64,000 bases of DNA, from the NCBI GenBank assembly GCA_022578605.1, contig MU394052.1:1550001-1614000 (forward strand). Direction: 5' to 3'. Origin of the DNA: Camillea tinctor (taxonomy: Eukaryota > Ascomycota > Sordariomycetes > Xylariales > Xylariaceae). Each line of letters begins with the position of its first letter. Positions within the stretch are counted from its first letter, which is position 1. Below the pieces are notes generated by a model. It searched no databases. It saw only the letters and a program-made list of their open reading frames with translations, and had not been told where the DNA came from. A program made the translations under genes and the position numbers. This document shows, one piece after another, positions 13,201-24,076 of this stretch.

Positions 13201-13412
13201 GCAGAGTCGAGGGAATTCCCAGACAGGGGATAACCGAGGTCGTCGACAAACTGAGAACTAACACGTAACGAAGATAGAGGCCTGGGGGGAATGCTGGAGC
13301 GGGGGAGAGGTGTCGAGGGAACGGGGGAACAGGAGTGACGATCCCCTCGCAAGGACGGGTTCGACTTGGAACTCGTTCCGAAACCACCTAGAAATCTGTG
13401 AGAAGGCTTCAT
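10257..13412 (-). CDS. Ras guanine-nucleotide exchange factor with an internal Ras-like domain
   Basis: Five exons (13412-13035, 12961-12637, 12549-12346, 12204-10415, 10349-10257) give 929 residues. Residues 1 to about 126 are a Ser/Pro-rich leader. Residues ~130-260 form a Ras-like domain with P-loop GANGVGKS, a TKCD motif in place of NKxD, and SASK resembling the SAK motif. The DxxG switch-II motif is missing; the matching place reads LFELDLEYFDVD. A Ser-rich linker is followed by RasGEF_N (FDELIDRLIAPKM, FLCLYRKF) and the catalytic RasGEF domain (TRIDWVMFSSIRIRDLVRHV, MIAHFNHIATWVSNMIL, LRQLNNYNGLAAVLAGING, PFMPLHRRDLVSAEEGSMTF). The last exon ends GGMVETGKKKFPWFAKS. GEFs of this fold load Ras or Rap proteins with GTP at membranes. 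The Ras partner cannot be told from sequence. The exon 1/2 junction (GTACGG donor) is reasonable but less certain. Confidence 0.88.
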
Positions 13413-16400
13413 TTTTGACCTGATTTGGTAGGCGTGATAATAAACTGTGTGTGGTGTAAGAGGAGGGAAGACACGCACCCCTTCTCTCTCTCTATAAAAG
13501 TCAAGATGACCGCGGGAGGTCGGCCAGAGGTGATATTATATAAACGGTGGCCGGAATGGCTCACCCAAGCCAGGAAAAAACAGGCGCGCGAGAATCAGTG
13601 GGTGATTAAGGTCGTGGCGAGGGTCGGTGTGGGCTTGGATGTGGGTTGTTGGTGGTGCGCCGTGGAGGTGCGCCGTTCCAACGTTAAAAAAATCGCGATT
13701 AGTGTATTAGTGGTAGTGGTGTTGGTGCTTCTGGCGGTGGTAATTGCGGTAGTGAGGGTGGATGGTTCGTCAGCTACCCGAGCTGCTGTAGGTACGGTAC
13801 CGGTCGAATCAAGATACTGAGTTCACAGATGCCAAGGCATTGAAAGGGATCCACCGAGGCGTAGTATAAAAAACATAAAAAGGATGTTGGAGCCAAAGAG
13901 GTCAAAGGCCGGCGACTGTGTCAGAAACCGAGAAGTTACAGTTGTCGATGTGGGTGTTGGAAGTGAAAGTGGGCGACGATGATGATGATGGATGTTAAAT
14001 TGAATCCACATGCAACTTTGGTGGCCATTTGAACCGGAGCCGAGAAAAAGAAAGAGATGAAGACAGAAGCATCAGCTCAGCACCAGCACCAGCACCCTTT
14101 CCCTCTTCCCTCCTTCCTTCCTCTTCCCTAATACGTACAAACCCCCTTCCCTCTTTTTTTTTTTTTTTTAACCCCCTCCCCCCTCCCTCCCCAAAATCCG
14201 CCCCTCATTACTGGTATCGGGGAGCTTTCGAGCCTCACCGAGCAAGGGTCACTCCTCCCCCTTTCCGTCTCTATTCTTCAATACAATAACCTTCCTTCCT
14301 CCTATACCGCACCTATAAGCAGGCGGGGCAATTTCACTTATGGCGCTAACTAACAGTTAGGTTCATGCACCCATCCATCCACCATCATCTCTCTCTCTCT
14401 TTCTCTTTTTTTAAAGTCTTTTATCATATGCAAAGGAGATGTTCCTTACACACCCCCTTTAACTTTATCTTCATGTTGTTTTACCTCATCGCCATCATTA
14501 AACTCAATTCTTATTTTTAGCACCACCACCACCTACCTTAGATACCTAAGGTATGATAGATTCATAGATACCAGACTTTCATCATTTATTAACAATATTA
14601 TGTGCGCCCTTCAGATTACCTATCTAGGTATCTAAGTAATGATTGACAAAAAGTTAATGAGAATATTAATTACCCAAGTAAGCGAAATACTCCGAGTCAC
14701 GTCCCCAACTCAGCTCCACGCAACCGCTGTCAACAGAACCGCGAATCCTCACCATCTAGTCTGCAAGTCAGCCAATTAACTGGTCTTCTGCTCTTCTTCA
14801 AGACCAATCACACCCATGACAACCTTTCCGGCATGCTGGTAATCCGTACACGTAGAAAGTGGTTCTCCTTTCGTAGGTCCCCCAACCGCCCACGTGGATC
14901 GACCAGCCAATCGGCGTCGTCTAGACAATCCCAACCACCATCAAAGCAAGGCCAAACCCGGACCAAACCATACCATGTTATGTCGTTACGAAGCCTTGGG
15001 TCATCTTCCCCACGATAAAGAACGCGAGTGCCCCATGTGACATAGCAAGACAATCGTAGCAGATCCCGTTCACCCAGAACTATACACACGAATTCCTATT
15101 ATCGTCCGACAGAGTACGCCTATCTAGGTTAAGCAATAGCAGCATTAACATCCCACAGGTCTAAGTGAAGCAGTCACGTCGTGTTCCCGGAAATAGGTCA
15201 GATACCCCATGTCCCCTGCTCCAATGGATAGTACGACGACAGACGAGCATTATATTTTCAGCTTTCCTGTGTCGATGCCGGTGGCAACTCTAGCCGGGCC
15301 GCGACTCGTCTAGTCTTCCCGAGAAGACCCCGGCCCGAAGCATGTGTTGGAACTCTAGATATCCCAACTGTGGCGAATGGTGCCTGGTTCGGCGCATCCC
15401 GGCTCATCCCGCTTCTGTAGAAACCAAATGCGGCTACCATATTTTAAACCTCAGCCTCGTAAATAACATGCTAACAGCAGTGGTTCCCCCACCTTGGCCA
15501 CATATGCGCTCACGACAGCTACGCGAGAGGATGATTCCAGAGTCGTGTAACCCATCGAATATACCCCAGTACCTGTAGAAATTGGCCGATGCAATAGGCC
15601 ATGCAATCAGTCTCTCGATCGACCACTAGCACATAATGGAGAAATTCCCACGTGTGAAGAAGGGTTCTAGTTGTGCATTAAAATAGTAGTCATTCTGTGA
15701 ATTACTAGGTGCTTATCTAGTCCTCGTTGGGAATAAGAGACGGAAGCTATTAGGACTAACACGCCTCTAGGGCTATATAGAGATGATGTTGTAACAGCAA
15801 CAGACTTTGTTAGCGGCTCATTGATAGGCACATACATGTATCCAACTACAGATTTAATACCTTGCTCACTTACCCAGGTAACTATAGATATATCCATCCT
15901 GCCCATGACTATGTACACCATTGAACTTGTAAGCACCGCATAGTCAACGAAAACCAACTTCGGACTATTAATATGTATGAAGCCGTGTGTTGGGAAGGAT
16001 AAACATAGCAACATAACAGGAATGTTGATATTCGCATAGTAATGATAACGAGTGGGTACTTATATTGCGAGAAAGGAACATCGTGTTAATAGGACGAGTA
16101 GACTTCGTAGATGGCTGTACGTATGTTACACACGAAATCTCTACTTCTGCATGATTGGCTCAAAAATGTATAGATGTTGATCAATGTCTGCGAGGCCTAG
16201 CCAATTATATGCTTGGGTGAGATCAATTAGAGGCAATGATTTGTTTCAATGTTTTTAGAGTTTTCTTTTTCAGAAACTCAATATCAGATGTTTCTAACCA
16301 CTTTTGACACTTGAATGTTCAATTTGATATTTCAATCATCAACGTATGATTCAATCTTTTTTTTTATGCACAGAGAGTCGTGGGATCGATATGCTCTTAT

Positions 16401-16674
16401 GTGAATAAGTACCGGTTGATTCCCAGTTTTATGGCACGACTTGGTATTACTCTAGCATCAAATTGTCCTACACGTATCGATGCATCTCACATGTCACGAG
16501 AAACAACACATGGTCCGAAACTAGCCGGGAATATACATCTATTGAGAATCCGTCTGGTGGAAATCTTTGAATTGGTATAGGGAGCGATATATTAATATCA
16601 GTTAAATCTTATACCTAAGACGTTTCTTAACCTTGCAAGAAAATTCAAGCCAGATCCATTGATGTCCGGCCACT

Positions 16675-16722
<48 letters not shown>

Positions 16723-16854
16723 CGGGGCGGGGGGGGGGGGGCGGCGGGGGGGGGGGGGGGGGAAAGGGGAGNNNNNNNNNNCCACTAAAAACATAACAAA
16801 ACGACCAACCATAACCCCTCAACAAAAACCACCCCCCCCCCCCCCCCCTCCCGC

Positions 16855-16893
<39 letters not shown>

Positions 16894-18222
16894 ATAATAA
16901 TAAAAGTGACAAGGAGACGAATCTTTAGGGTTGCTAAACAATATTCACACATGGTATCCGGGTTGAGCCATAAGATACAGTACTCACATACCATCTGAGA
17001 CCAGGAGGTCTACGAACATGTGTACGCAGTCTCACATTTAGCGTGGTTGCCGCCTTAGCCATTGGATTTACCTAGGTATCTGCTTGCTATAGGTCATGTG
17101 AGTGTGTATCTATGTAAAACTTATATGCAGTGTGTAGTTGCATGATCCCTTAGAAACCTAGTGTTTCTCATATCAAACCAATTTTGGCTCCCTACTGAAC
17201 TCTACTTATAGTAAAGCCCCACTTAGGGAGAAGGGAGAGAGCATGAGCAGAAGAGGATATGATATAGCAGGACCTCAACTTCTGGTTTTACATAATCATT
17301 GTACGTATGAATGCTGAAACTACAGGTAACTTAGGTACGATATGTTCCAAGATTGGTTATTCCAGGATACATATGAAACCGTGCGATGTTTGCCCTTTGA
17401 GTTTGGTGCAACCATGTATAACGAATAACAATATATCATGTAGTCTTGATGGCAATACATATATGTAAGTACCTAAGTGTTGAGTTGTTTACCCCTGACA
17501 CAAACAAAAATCAGTGAGTTACAGTTCTAGAGGTAGGTGGTAGGTACTTAGCAGTAGTGAGTGGCCCTTGTTCACCGGTCTGGCAATTCGAACAATTACA
17601 TAATATATCATCTGCAACATTCAAAGTTGTTGTGACGGTGTTTGGGGAGAATGCCGCATGACTTAATAGACGGGATGAATCTTGTCCCACAGATCTCTTA
17701 CTGCTCCGGTGCTTACGGGAAATCCATAGGCAGGTACCTATCTACTTACTTAGACACAAGACGGCAAGTAAATGCGTGTAGCATGTGCCATCAAGGAAGC
17801 CGTTTGCTACGTGCCACAGGGTCTTTTTAGAAGACGGAGTACTGCATTCCCATATTTACCCTCTTCCCTAACTACCCCGCCATTTCTCTGAGTGGTGGTT
17901 GCTTGGGAAGGTACTTGTGTTGCCGCTTGTGATGTCAGGAAACCGGTACATTCCCATTCTGTTAGAGTGGTTGCCTCTTTTCACCCTATCCATCCCTCAT
18001 GGCCCATTGCTCTTCCCATCTTTTAGCCAACTCATGCCTGCTCTTGCCTACTTTACCTGGTCTGGTATCGATCTAATCTATTGAAGGTTAACCTACTTAC
18101 CTGGAGTGTCTCAACCATTACTTCCTATTCTAGATAACTCGATATCTATATTGTACCTTCCTGCTGTCATCATACCACAGGGCCACAGACCACCTTATTT
18201 CTCCCACCTCCAATCCTCCAAG
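13413..18222. other. Gene-poor 4.8-kb region with a scaffold gap
   Basis: I found no gene with recognisable homology between the RasGEF start and the DUF726 start. Contents: a CT-rich stretch with microsatellite-like runs (14050-14420), TACCTA/TAGGTA-type palindromic words (14530-14640, 17060-17080, 17470), a mildly GC-richer patch at 14700-15560 with a 93-codon minus-strand ORF (14808-15089) that I cannot classify, and a gap at 16772-16781. The flanks of the gap are artificial homopolymers. The last 300 bases should include the promoter of the DUF726 gene. Confidence 0.5.
16676..16883. other. Assembly gap flanked by poly-G and poly-C tracts
   Basis: A G run with scattered C (16676-16762) is followed by a short G/A piece, exactly 10 N (16772-16781), a G-depleted piece (16782-16831), and a C run (16832-16883). 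G at the right end of the left contig and C at the left end of the right contig is what results when low-quality read ends called as G extend contigs toward each other. I read this as a technical artefact and not a biological repeat. The glycine-, proline- and arginine-rich ORFs it creates are not genes. Confidence 0.85.
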
Positions 18223-20810
18223 ATGGAGACACCACCTGAACATCTAACAATCAACTCCTCTGGTGATGAAAGCCAAAAGAGTGACACCATGGTGCGCCGC
18301 AACACTACCAGGTCCGTTCGTCAAAAGGGCTCTGAGCTCGACCTGAGTGCCATCCTGAGCCCAGACGAGGTTACGATGCTTCAGGTTCTCATAGGCGCCA
18401 TCCTCGACGATATGCAAGTCAAGATTCGCAACACATTTGAATTTCTAGGTTCTGCTGATGATAAGACTGATGGAGGAATCGGGATCGAGCTTCCCAAAGC
18501 ATCAGTTCTGAGTATTCCCAACCCTCGCAGCGATAGGTACCGTCATATGTACGGTGACATTGGCCTGCCAGTCGAGAAGCCTGACCTCGAGGATCGCGAG
18601 ACTCTGAAGGAAATACTTAAACCCCATGCTCTACCTAAGACTCGTGCACAAACATCTAAACCCATATTGGCCCTTCCTACGTCTCCCGAGGAGACCACCT
18701 CTATGTCCAGGAAGACTGATACCGAGATCTTCAGCTCTAGCGTGTGTGAGTTGAAGCGGGATGTACTGGCGCACTTTGTGAAGTTTCGGACGGCAATTTT
18801 GGGTCGCGTTCAAGGTATCGTCATTGTCGGCCGAGCACGCAAGGTTCCAGGCGGTACTAGACAAAATGGCAACGTCGGAAGAGGAAGACCTGCCAGTGCC
18901 TCTGGTAAGTTCTTCCTCTATCCCTGTCGCAAGTATGCGCCCGGATTTTCTCCTTTTTGGGGGGGCCCCTGAGTTATGACCTCGTCTGTCACGCATCACT
19001 TGTTTCGTTTTTTCTTCTTGAACCCATTATATTACAAAACTTTCTCCATGAGTATCTCTTGTCCAGCTAGAAGCTCTTCATTGAATTGTTGTCCACCGTG
19101 GCAAAGTAAAATCTATCTCAGATCTGGGACAAAGCTGACAATCGGTTTTAGACTCGGAGGTGAAAAAGCTTATGTTTTCGCCATACCTTAACCCCCAGAT
19201 ATTTACCTTTCTGCGTACCCGCCCCAAGGAAAAACGTGCTCGTATACTCCATTCAATGATGCTATTGATCCTAGGAGGAGATAGATACACGTCGTACGGC
19301 AGGATTTTACTTCTGAGACTCGCTATAGCCTTAGAGATACCTCGGTTTGTTTTAATAGAAGACGAGGATAGAATTGCCAAGGCACTCGCGCAAATTATCA
19401 AGGGTGTGCCGCAGGAAGAAATAGCTCAAAGGCGAGCGGAAGAAAAGAAGTCCTTTAAACGCGGGAAGAACACGGCTGTTGCCAGTCCTACGCTAGCTCC
19501 TGTATATAATGTTTTAGCAGAGCCGCTTGTACATGCAGGCATCGGATATATGTTTGGAGACGGACTGGCCTCCAAAACATCAGCCAATCTACTCGGAGCC
19601 ATAGGTTCACCGGAAAGTACTGTCGCTGTCGGTACCTTGTTTGGACTGTATGGAGCTAGACAGGGCGGCAAGATGATAGATGCTTATGCAAAGGATGTCC
19701 AGGATTTCGCCATGATGCCCATACATGGATCTCTCGGGTCCGATTTCGTTGACCCTAAAGACGTCCCGGCGGAAGACCGCAGAATGCGTGTCACGATCGG
19801 AATTGGTGGTTGGATCACTCAGGATAGTGATTTTCGTCAACCCTGGCAGGTCTTGGGCAACCATACCGAGGTATATGCCCTTAGATGGGAACTCGAGGCG
19901 ATGATGAAAATGGGCACAGCGTTGGAGACTATCGCGAAGAATGCAGCCTGGACTACTGCGAAGAAAGATATAGTTGACGGTAAGCATAGAGTGTGTTTTT
20001 TTTGATCGAAAACTAAATTTTCTCCCAGTATCTACAAGTTTACGCGAGTCTCGATGGCCAACCGGTCTCCTGAAGATTAGCAAAGTCGTCGACAACCCCT
20101 GGACGGTGGCAATGGTTCGTGCAGAGAAGGCAGGCTTGGTCCTTGCTGAGATTCTCATGAACAAATGCCAAGGGGAGAGAGCGGTGACACTTATTGGCTA
20201 CAGCCTCGGCGCTCGTATCATATACTCCTGCCTAATGTCATTAGCAGAAAAGCGCGCCTTCGGCATCGTCGAGAATGTCGTTATGATGGGCGCGCCTTGC
20301 CCTAGCGACATACATGCTTGGGTAGCAATGAAGAGTGTTGTCGCCGGGAGACTAGTCAACGTTTGGTCGAAGACGGACTATTTACTCGGATTTCTTTACC
20401 GAAGTTGCGCTTGGCACTACGGGGTCGCCGGCCTGCAACCTATAACCGGTGTTCCGATGGTCGAGAATATGGATGTCAGCAATGAGATCATTAACCATCT
20501 TCGATACCATTACTCGGTTGGCAAATTTTTGAAGAACATGCCTTGGGGTTGGGAAGACGTTGATGATGATAGGGTCCGCCACCAGATGAAGAAACTGGGC
20601 GAGATGGCTTTTGAAGAAGATAAACTTGACCGCGAGCGACAGATGGCCCCCTTGCAGGAGAAGAAGGTTGATAATGCCGTCTATAAGCAGACACAAAACC
20701 AAAACCGACATCAGGCTACAGGCCAGACTTCGACGCAAAAGAAGAATGGGGGCCGTACGAAGCCGAACGGCAGGGGGAATCGGCGTTACAATCAAGGATC
20801 CCGCTCGTGA
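18223..20810 (+). CDS. DUF726 family alpha/beta-hydrolase-like membrane protein (TMCO4/YFL034W type)
   Basis: Three exons (18223-18904, 19152-19979, 20029-20810) give 763 residues. The start METPPEHLTINSS is the first ATG of the frame. Residues ~170-230 hold ELKRDVLAHFVKFRTAIL. Splicing at 18904/19152 restores SEVKKLMFSPYLNP ahead of PKEKRARILHSMMLLILGG, the usual entry to the DUF726 domain. A Gly/Ala-rich hydrophobic stretch (HAGIGYMFGDGLASKT, VAVGTLFGLYGARQGGKMID) probably meets the membrane. The hydrolase core follows: VTIGIGGWITQDSDF, NHTEVYALRWE, and a nucleophile-elbow motif GYSLGAR, then VVMMGAPCPSD, VNVWSKTDYLLGFLYR and GVAGLQPI. The C-terminus is Gln/Lys/Asn-rich. The family is related to human TMCO4 and yeast YFL034W; enzymatic activity is not firmly known. 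The 247-nt first intron also reads protein-like in a second frame on its left side, but only the chosen frame joins without error. Confidence 0.88.
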
Positions 20811-21294
20811 GGGATCGTGAAGACATCTTTTTCTGCAACACGGATTGATTTTATGATAAGAAACCGGTAATGAATGCATACGTTATGATACTGTATAATA
20901 AAAAAACGATGGGCAGGACGTCTTACGACGCAGTTCTTAGATGGACAACCTGTTTGGTGTACGATTAGAAAATTTCTCAGTGGCATCAAAAACTAGGTGG
21001 GAGGTATATACCAAAAAAGAGGGTCAGGGGTGTACAGGCATTGCTTGGGCTTAGAGACATTGATAGAAAAACTCGCTCACGCGATTGCACGGCGAATATG
21101 ATTCTCTCTTATTTAGCAACTTTTTCTCCCTTTCCCCCCTTTTTCCCGTAGTGCAGGCAGCTGCTTATCCAGTATAGGTTTTCCGAGTCTGCGCCGGTCC
21201 GGTCCCTCGATTAATCCGCCGGGAGAGGGCTCGTCAGATATGAGAAGTCGAAGCAACCTCCAACGGGGCTTCATTTTTTTGCTTCTTCTCATTT
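20811..21294. other. Convergent 3' region without a gene
   Basis: About 480 bases lie between the DUF726 stop and the Gta3 stop. The stretch is AT-rich near 20880 and pyrimidine-rich at 21100-21160. I see no ORF or RNA gene. Confidence 0.5.
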
Positions 21295-21984
21295 TCAGTT
21301 CTTCTCCCCTCCTGCTGCTCCCCCACCCTCCGAACCAGTGCCCCCGGCACCACCGGCCCTAACGACGAAATACCCGTCCCCGGCCGTCTCCGCCGCTCCA
21401 CCTAACACATCCCAATCCTCCTCCGCGTTCCTCTTCTGGCCCTCTACTCCCTCCCCTTCTTCTTCTTTCACCCGTCTCCGCCGCGGCCGCCGCGCGTGCC
21501 CCACTACGTCCTCCGCCGCGAGCGCATCCCGCAGCTGCGCGAGCCCGATGGTCTGGTCCTCGGCCTGCCCCCGCGCCGTCTCGTCCCGGATCGCGCGCAG
21601 CGGCTCGACGCCCTGCGTGGGGACCCCGCGCACCCGGCTGACGAAGGATAGTTGGTGGGTTAGGGAGGAAGCGGCGGCGGTGGTGGAGGTGGAGGTGGTG
21701 GAAGGGGAGAGGCCGGAAAGGGCGTAGTAGAGGGGCAGGGAGGAGGGGGGTATGGGAGGGGAATCTGTGGGGGAGAGGAAGGCTTTCCGGACGGACCAGC
21801 TGGGTTGGGAGGGGATGGGGGAGGAGGAGGAGGAGGAGGAGGAGGAGGAGGAGGAGGAGGAGGAGGAAGGACGGGAGAAGGGGAGGAAGGAAGGGGTGGG
21901 TAAGCAAAGTGATGGTCTGCTTAGGGTTATTGCTCCTGCTGCTGCGTGGCGGATGCGTTGGATGCGGGGCGTGAGATTGTTCAT
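21295..21984 (-). CDS. GTA3: Mitochondrial glutamyl-tRNA(Gln) amidotransferase subunit Gta3 (GatC-like)
   Basis: A single exon codes for 229 residues. The GatC-like core is VRKAFLSPTDSPPIPPSSL, LTHQLSFVSRVRGVPTQGVE and EPLRAIRDETA, followed by IGLAQLRDALAAEDVVGHA and a basic RRPRRRR patch. WDVLGGAAETAGDGYFVVRA near the end matches the fungal Gta3 ending. The protein is expected in mitochondria as part of the complex that converts Glu-tRNA(Gln) to Gln-tRNA(Gln). The N-terminus (MNNLTPRIQRIRHAAAGA) resembles an import signal. A serine run of about 16 residues is encoded by a pure TCC/GGA repeat (21821-21867). The tail after the FVVRA motif is rich in Gly and Ala and longer than I expect. GC content is clearly higher than in the flanks. 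Confidence 0.82.
   Translation of the reverse strand: MNNLTPRIQRIRHAAAGAITLSRPSLCLPTPSFLPFSRPSSSSSSSSSSSSSSSSPIPSQPSWSVRKAFLSPTDSPPIPPSSLPLYYALSGLSPSTTSTSTTAAASSLTHQLSFVSRVRGVPTQGVEPLRAIRDETARGQAEDQTIGLAQLRDALAAEDVVGHARRPRRRRVKEEEGEGVEGQKRNAEEDWDVLGGAAETAGDGYFVVRAGGAGGTGSEGGGAAGGEKN
21821..21867. repeat. GGA trinucleotide microsatellite inside GTA3
   Basis: About 15 uninterrupted GGA units (plus strand) lie within the coding frame of the Gta3 gene and encode its serine run. Pure triplet tracts of this kind are prone to length change without breaking the frame. Confidence 0.9.
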
Positions 21985-22810
21985 TTTTTGTTATTTCTCT
22001 CCCTCGATATTATGTTTTTTGTTCCCCTGAGGTATATTTGAAGAGGTGTGGGAGAACCCTGAGCGGGAGTCTGCTGTGCGTTCTGTTTAGCCCAATGAGG
22101 AGGTAGGTAAGTTTCGTATCTATCACTCCTGGAATAACTCAATTCGCCTGTCTTCAACTCAGACGATTAGAATTCAGGTTGAGATCTGAAAATGAGAAAA
22201 CAAATATTTTTTTACACCTTCTTTATTTCTTTTCGCAAGATCGAAAGGGGGATGTGGGAAAATAAGTGTTTAGGTAGATTATGGATACGTAGTATAGGTA
22301 GATAGTTATATGCAATTATGTAACCCGAGGTGATATGTTAATCTCGAATTTTTTCAAAGATCCTGAGTTAAGGAAGAGGCATAGTTAAGTTATGCACATA
22401 CCTAGGTATGTAACTAAATTGATCCAGGGCTTACGGAGTATAAATTAGTAGGCTTGGCGGGATGAGCCGTTGCATAATGTCAACCTACCAGCCTTGGTGA
22501 GACAGGTTTTTTAGCCGCAACCTACCATTAGCTGACGGGAGGGAGGCTTTTTAGGTATTATTGGGTGTTGTTCACTTTCATGATTTAAAGAATAGCCAAT
22601 TCCAAATTTCAGACTTTTTTTTTTTTGAAAAAAAAAAAAGAGAGAAAGAAATTAAAAAAAAAAGAGTAAAATAAAATAAACGAAATCCAAATGCAGACCC
22701 TTTATTCATCGACAGCGTCATAAAATCTATGTTTTGTACAGAATGTTTCTACTATTATGCGTTGCCTCTAGGTTAGCCACTAACCTCTAAAACTCACCAC
22801 CATGCTGCTA
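21985..22810. other. Intergenic region upstream of GTA3 and downstream of FAD1
   Basis: This AT-rich stretch of about 830 bases should hold the GTA3 promoter. It includes a 16-bp perfect palindrome, ACATACCTAGGTATGT, at 22397-22412 and T/A homopolymer runs at 22615-22680. No ORF of interest was seen. Confidence 0.45.
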
Positions 22811-24076
22811 TCATTTATCTCGACCTAGTCGTTCCTCATCATCTCCTATTAGCTCATAGGCAGGCCTGAATTTTTCCCCATTCTCTCCCCCTCCCGTCTT
22901 TAAGTGAGGGTTCGGATGCGTGTCTCGTTTTCCACCTAAGCTTGTATAGCCCTTCAACGCCATTAGTAAGGTAACTCTTCTCCTCGCTCTTCTCGCCATA
23001 ATAACCAACTCACCTGGTCGTATAGTGGACAATATGGAACACTCAAATGCCGTATGAACTAGCACACCGTCAGCCATATTTTCTAGTCATTTTCCCTTTC
23101 CAGAAATAGCTAGAAAAGCTCTGGACTAAAACTTACTGCCCATATCTCCGCTGTTGAATTTTCATGTGGTTAGTTATTGCGGTATACTTTTATATATAAC
23201 CCAGGCAAGGCTGGAAGGGCCGGAGTACACATACCATAATGCCAATCGATAACTGGATGTATCCGCATGAAATCCGGCCACTCGGCATCTGTAGGATCAA
23301 AATGGCTTAATTTCTCGCCGTGTGGATCGGTCCTCCGAGTTCCCACAAAAACTGCTTGTATGTTCGGGCGTTCTGCTAGGTATTTCTCTAGTCCTTTCTT
23401 CATCGGTAGTACATAGCGCGCAACCTCGAGGTGGTATTCTGCACTAGATGAGGCGACGAAGTCATCAATTTCGGAGAAGGGATGCTGAGAAACGATATAT
23501 ATAGACTGAAATTTGTCCGGGAAGGACGCGGGGTTGGTGGATCCGTTCTGGTTATTTGCATCGGAGGGGCTTTTAGATGGTGAGGGGAAGTGCCGCGCAA
23601 GACAGGCGAGAATTATAATGAGGAGGACAAGGCCTTTGAACTAGGAGTTAGTGATGGTTCGAGAGAAGACGAAGCAGAAGAAGAAGAAGAGGGCTCCATA
23701 GAGTCTACCAGCACATACAATCCTTCCCTCCATTGTACGAGAGAGCAATCTGCTCAAGGCTAGATATGAAGTTGTTAGTTGTAACCGTACAATCTGAGAT
23801 TCTAATATTGCTAGCGAACAACGGAAAGACGTACCTGTAGCGGCTTAAGGCCTCCTCCACGACCCCCATCGACACGCGCACTTGCGCCTGTACATTACGA
23901 AGTAAGGAGGTCTCTGGCTCCTCTGCCAGAAAAGCGTCAACCTTCTCCCTTAATTCACGGCAGACATCGTATAGTGAGCGGGGAGTTGAGTTGCTGGGCT
24001 TGGTGTGATAGCCGTTGAGTGCCGGCTTCGTCTGCGAAGCTGTAACAGCTTGCTCATTTTGAACCTGGATCATCAT
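22811..24076 (-). CDS. FAD1: FAD synthase (FMN adenylyltransferase)
   Basis: FAD1 transfers AMP from ATP to FMN to make FAD and has a PAPS-reductase-like fold. Six exons give 293 residues: 24076-23835, 23759-23719, 23633-23235, 23150-23137, 23058-23014 and 22951-22811. Landmarks are SLEQIALSYNGGKD|CLVLL (the nucleotide-binding SYNGGKD loop), IQAVFVGTRRTDPHGEKL with the GTRRTDP motif, FMRIHPVIDWHY, IWAFIRHLSVPYCPLYDQ, GYTSLGGKRDTHPNP, and the C-terminal RPAYELIGDDEERLGRDK. The length is close to yeast Fad1 (306). Exon 4 is only 14 nt; it and its two flanking introns (84 and 78 nt) are needed to rebuild the conserved WHYxxIWAFIR block, and the frame sums are exact. An ATG three bases into the frame (24073) is an equally good start. 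Confidence 0.93.

Noticed and set aside
16598..16994. Two minus-strand ORFs rich in glycine, proline and arginine
   Set aside because: They are translations of the poly-G/poly-C tracts and cross the N gap.
18780..18960. A second reading frame near the end of DUF726 exon 1 (FQAVLDKMATSEEEDLPVPL) suggesting a frameshift
   Set aside because: The main frame joins perfectly to exon 2 at 19152 in phase 1 and restores a family-like segment, so no frameshift is needed.
21338..21907. ORFs on both strands over GTA3, including a poly-Leu/poly-Glu frame
   Set aside because: They are shadows of the GC-rich gene and its GGA repeat; only the 21984-21295 frame carries GatC-like motifs.
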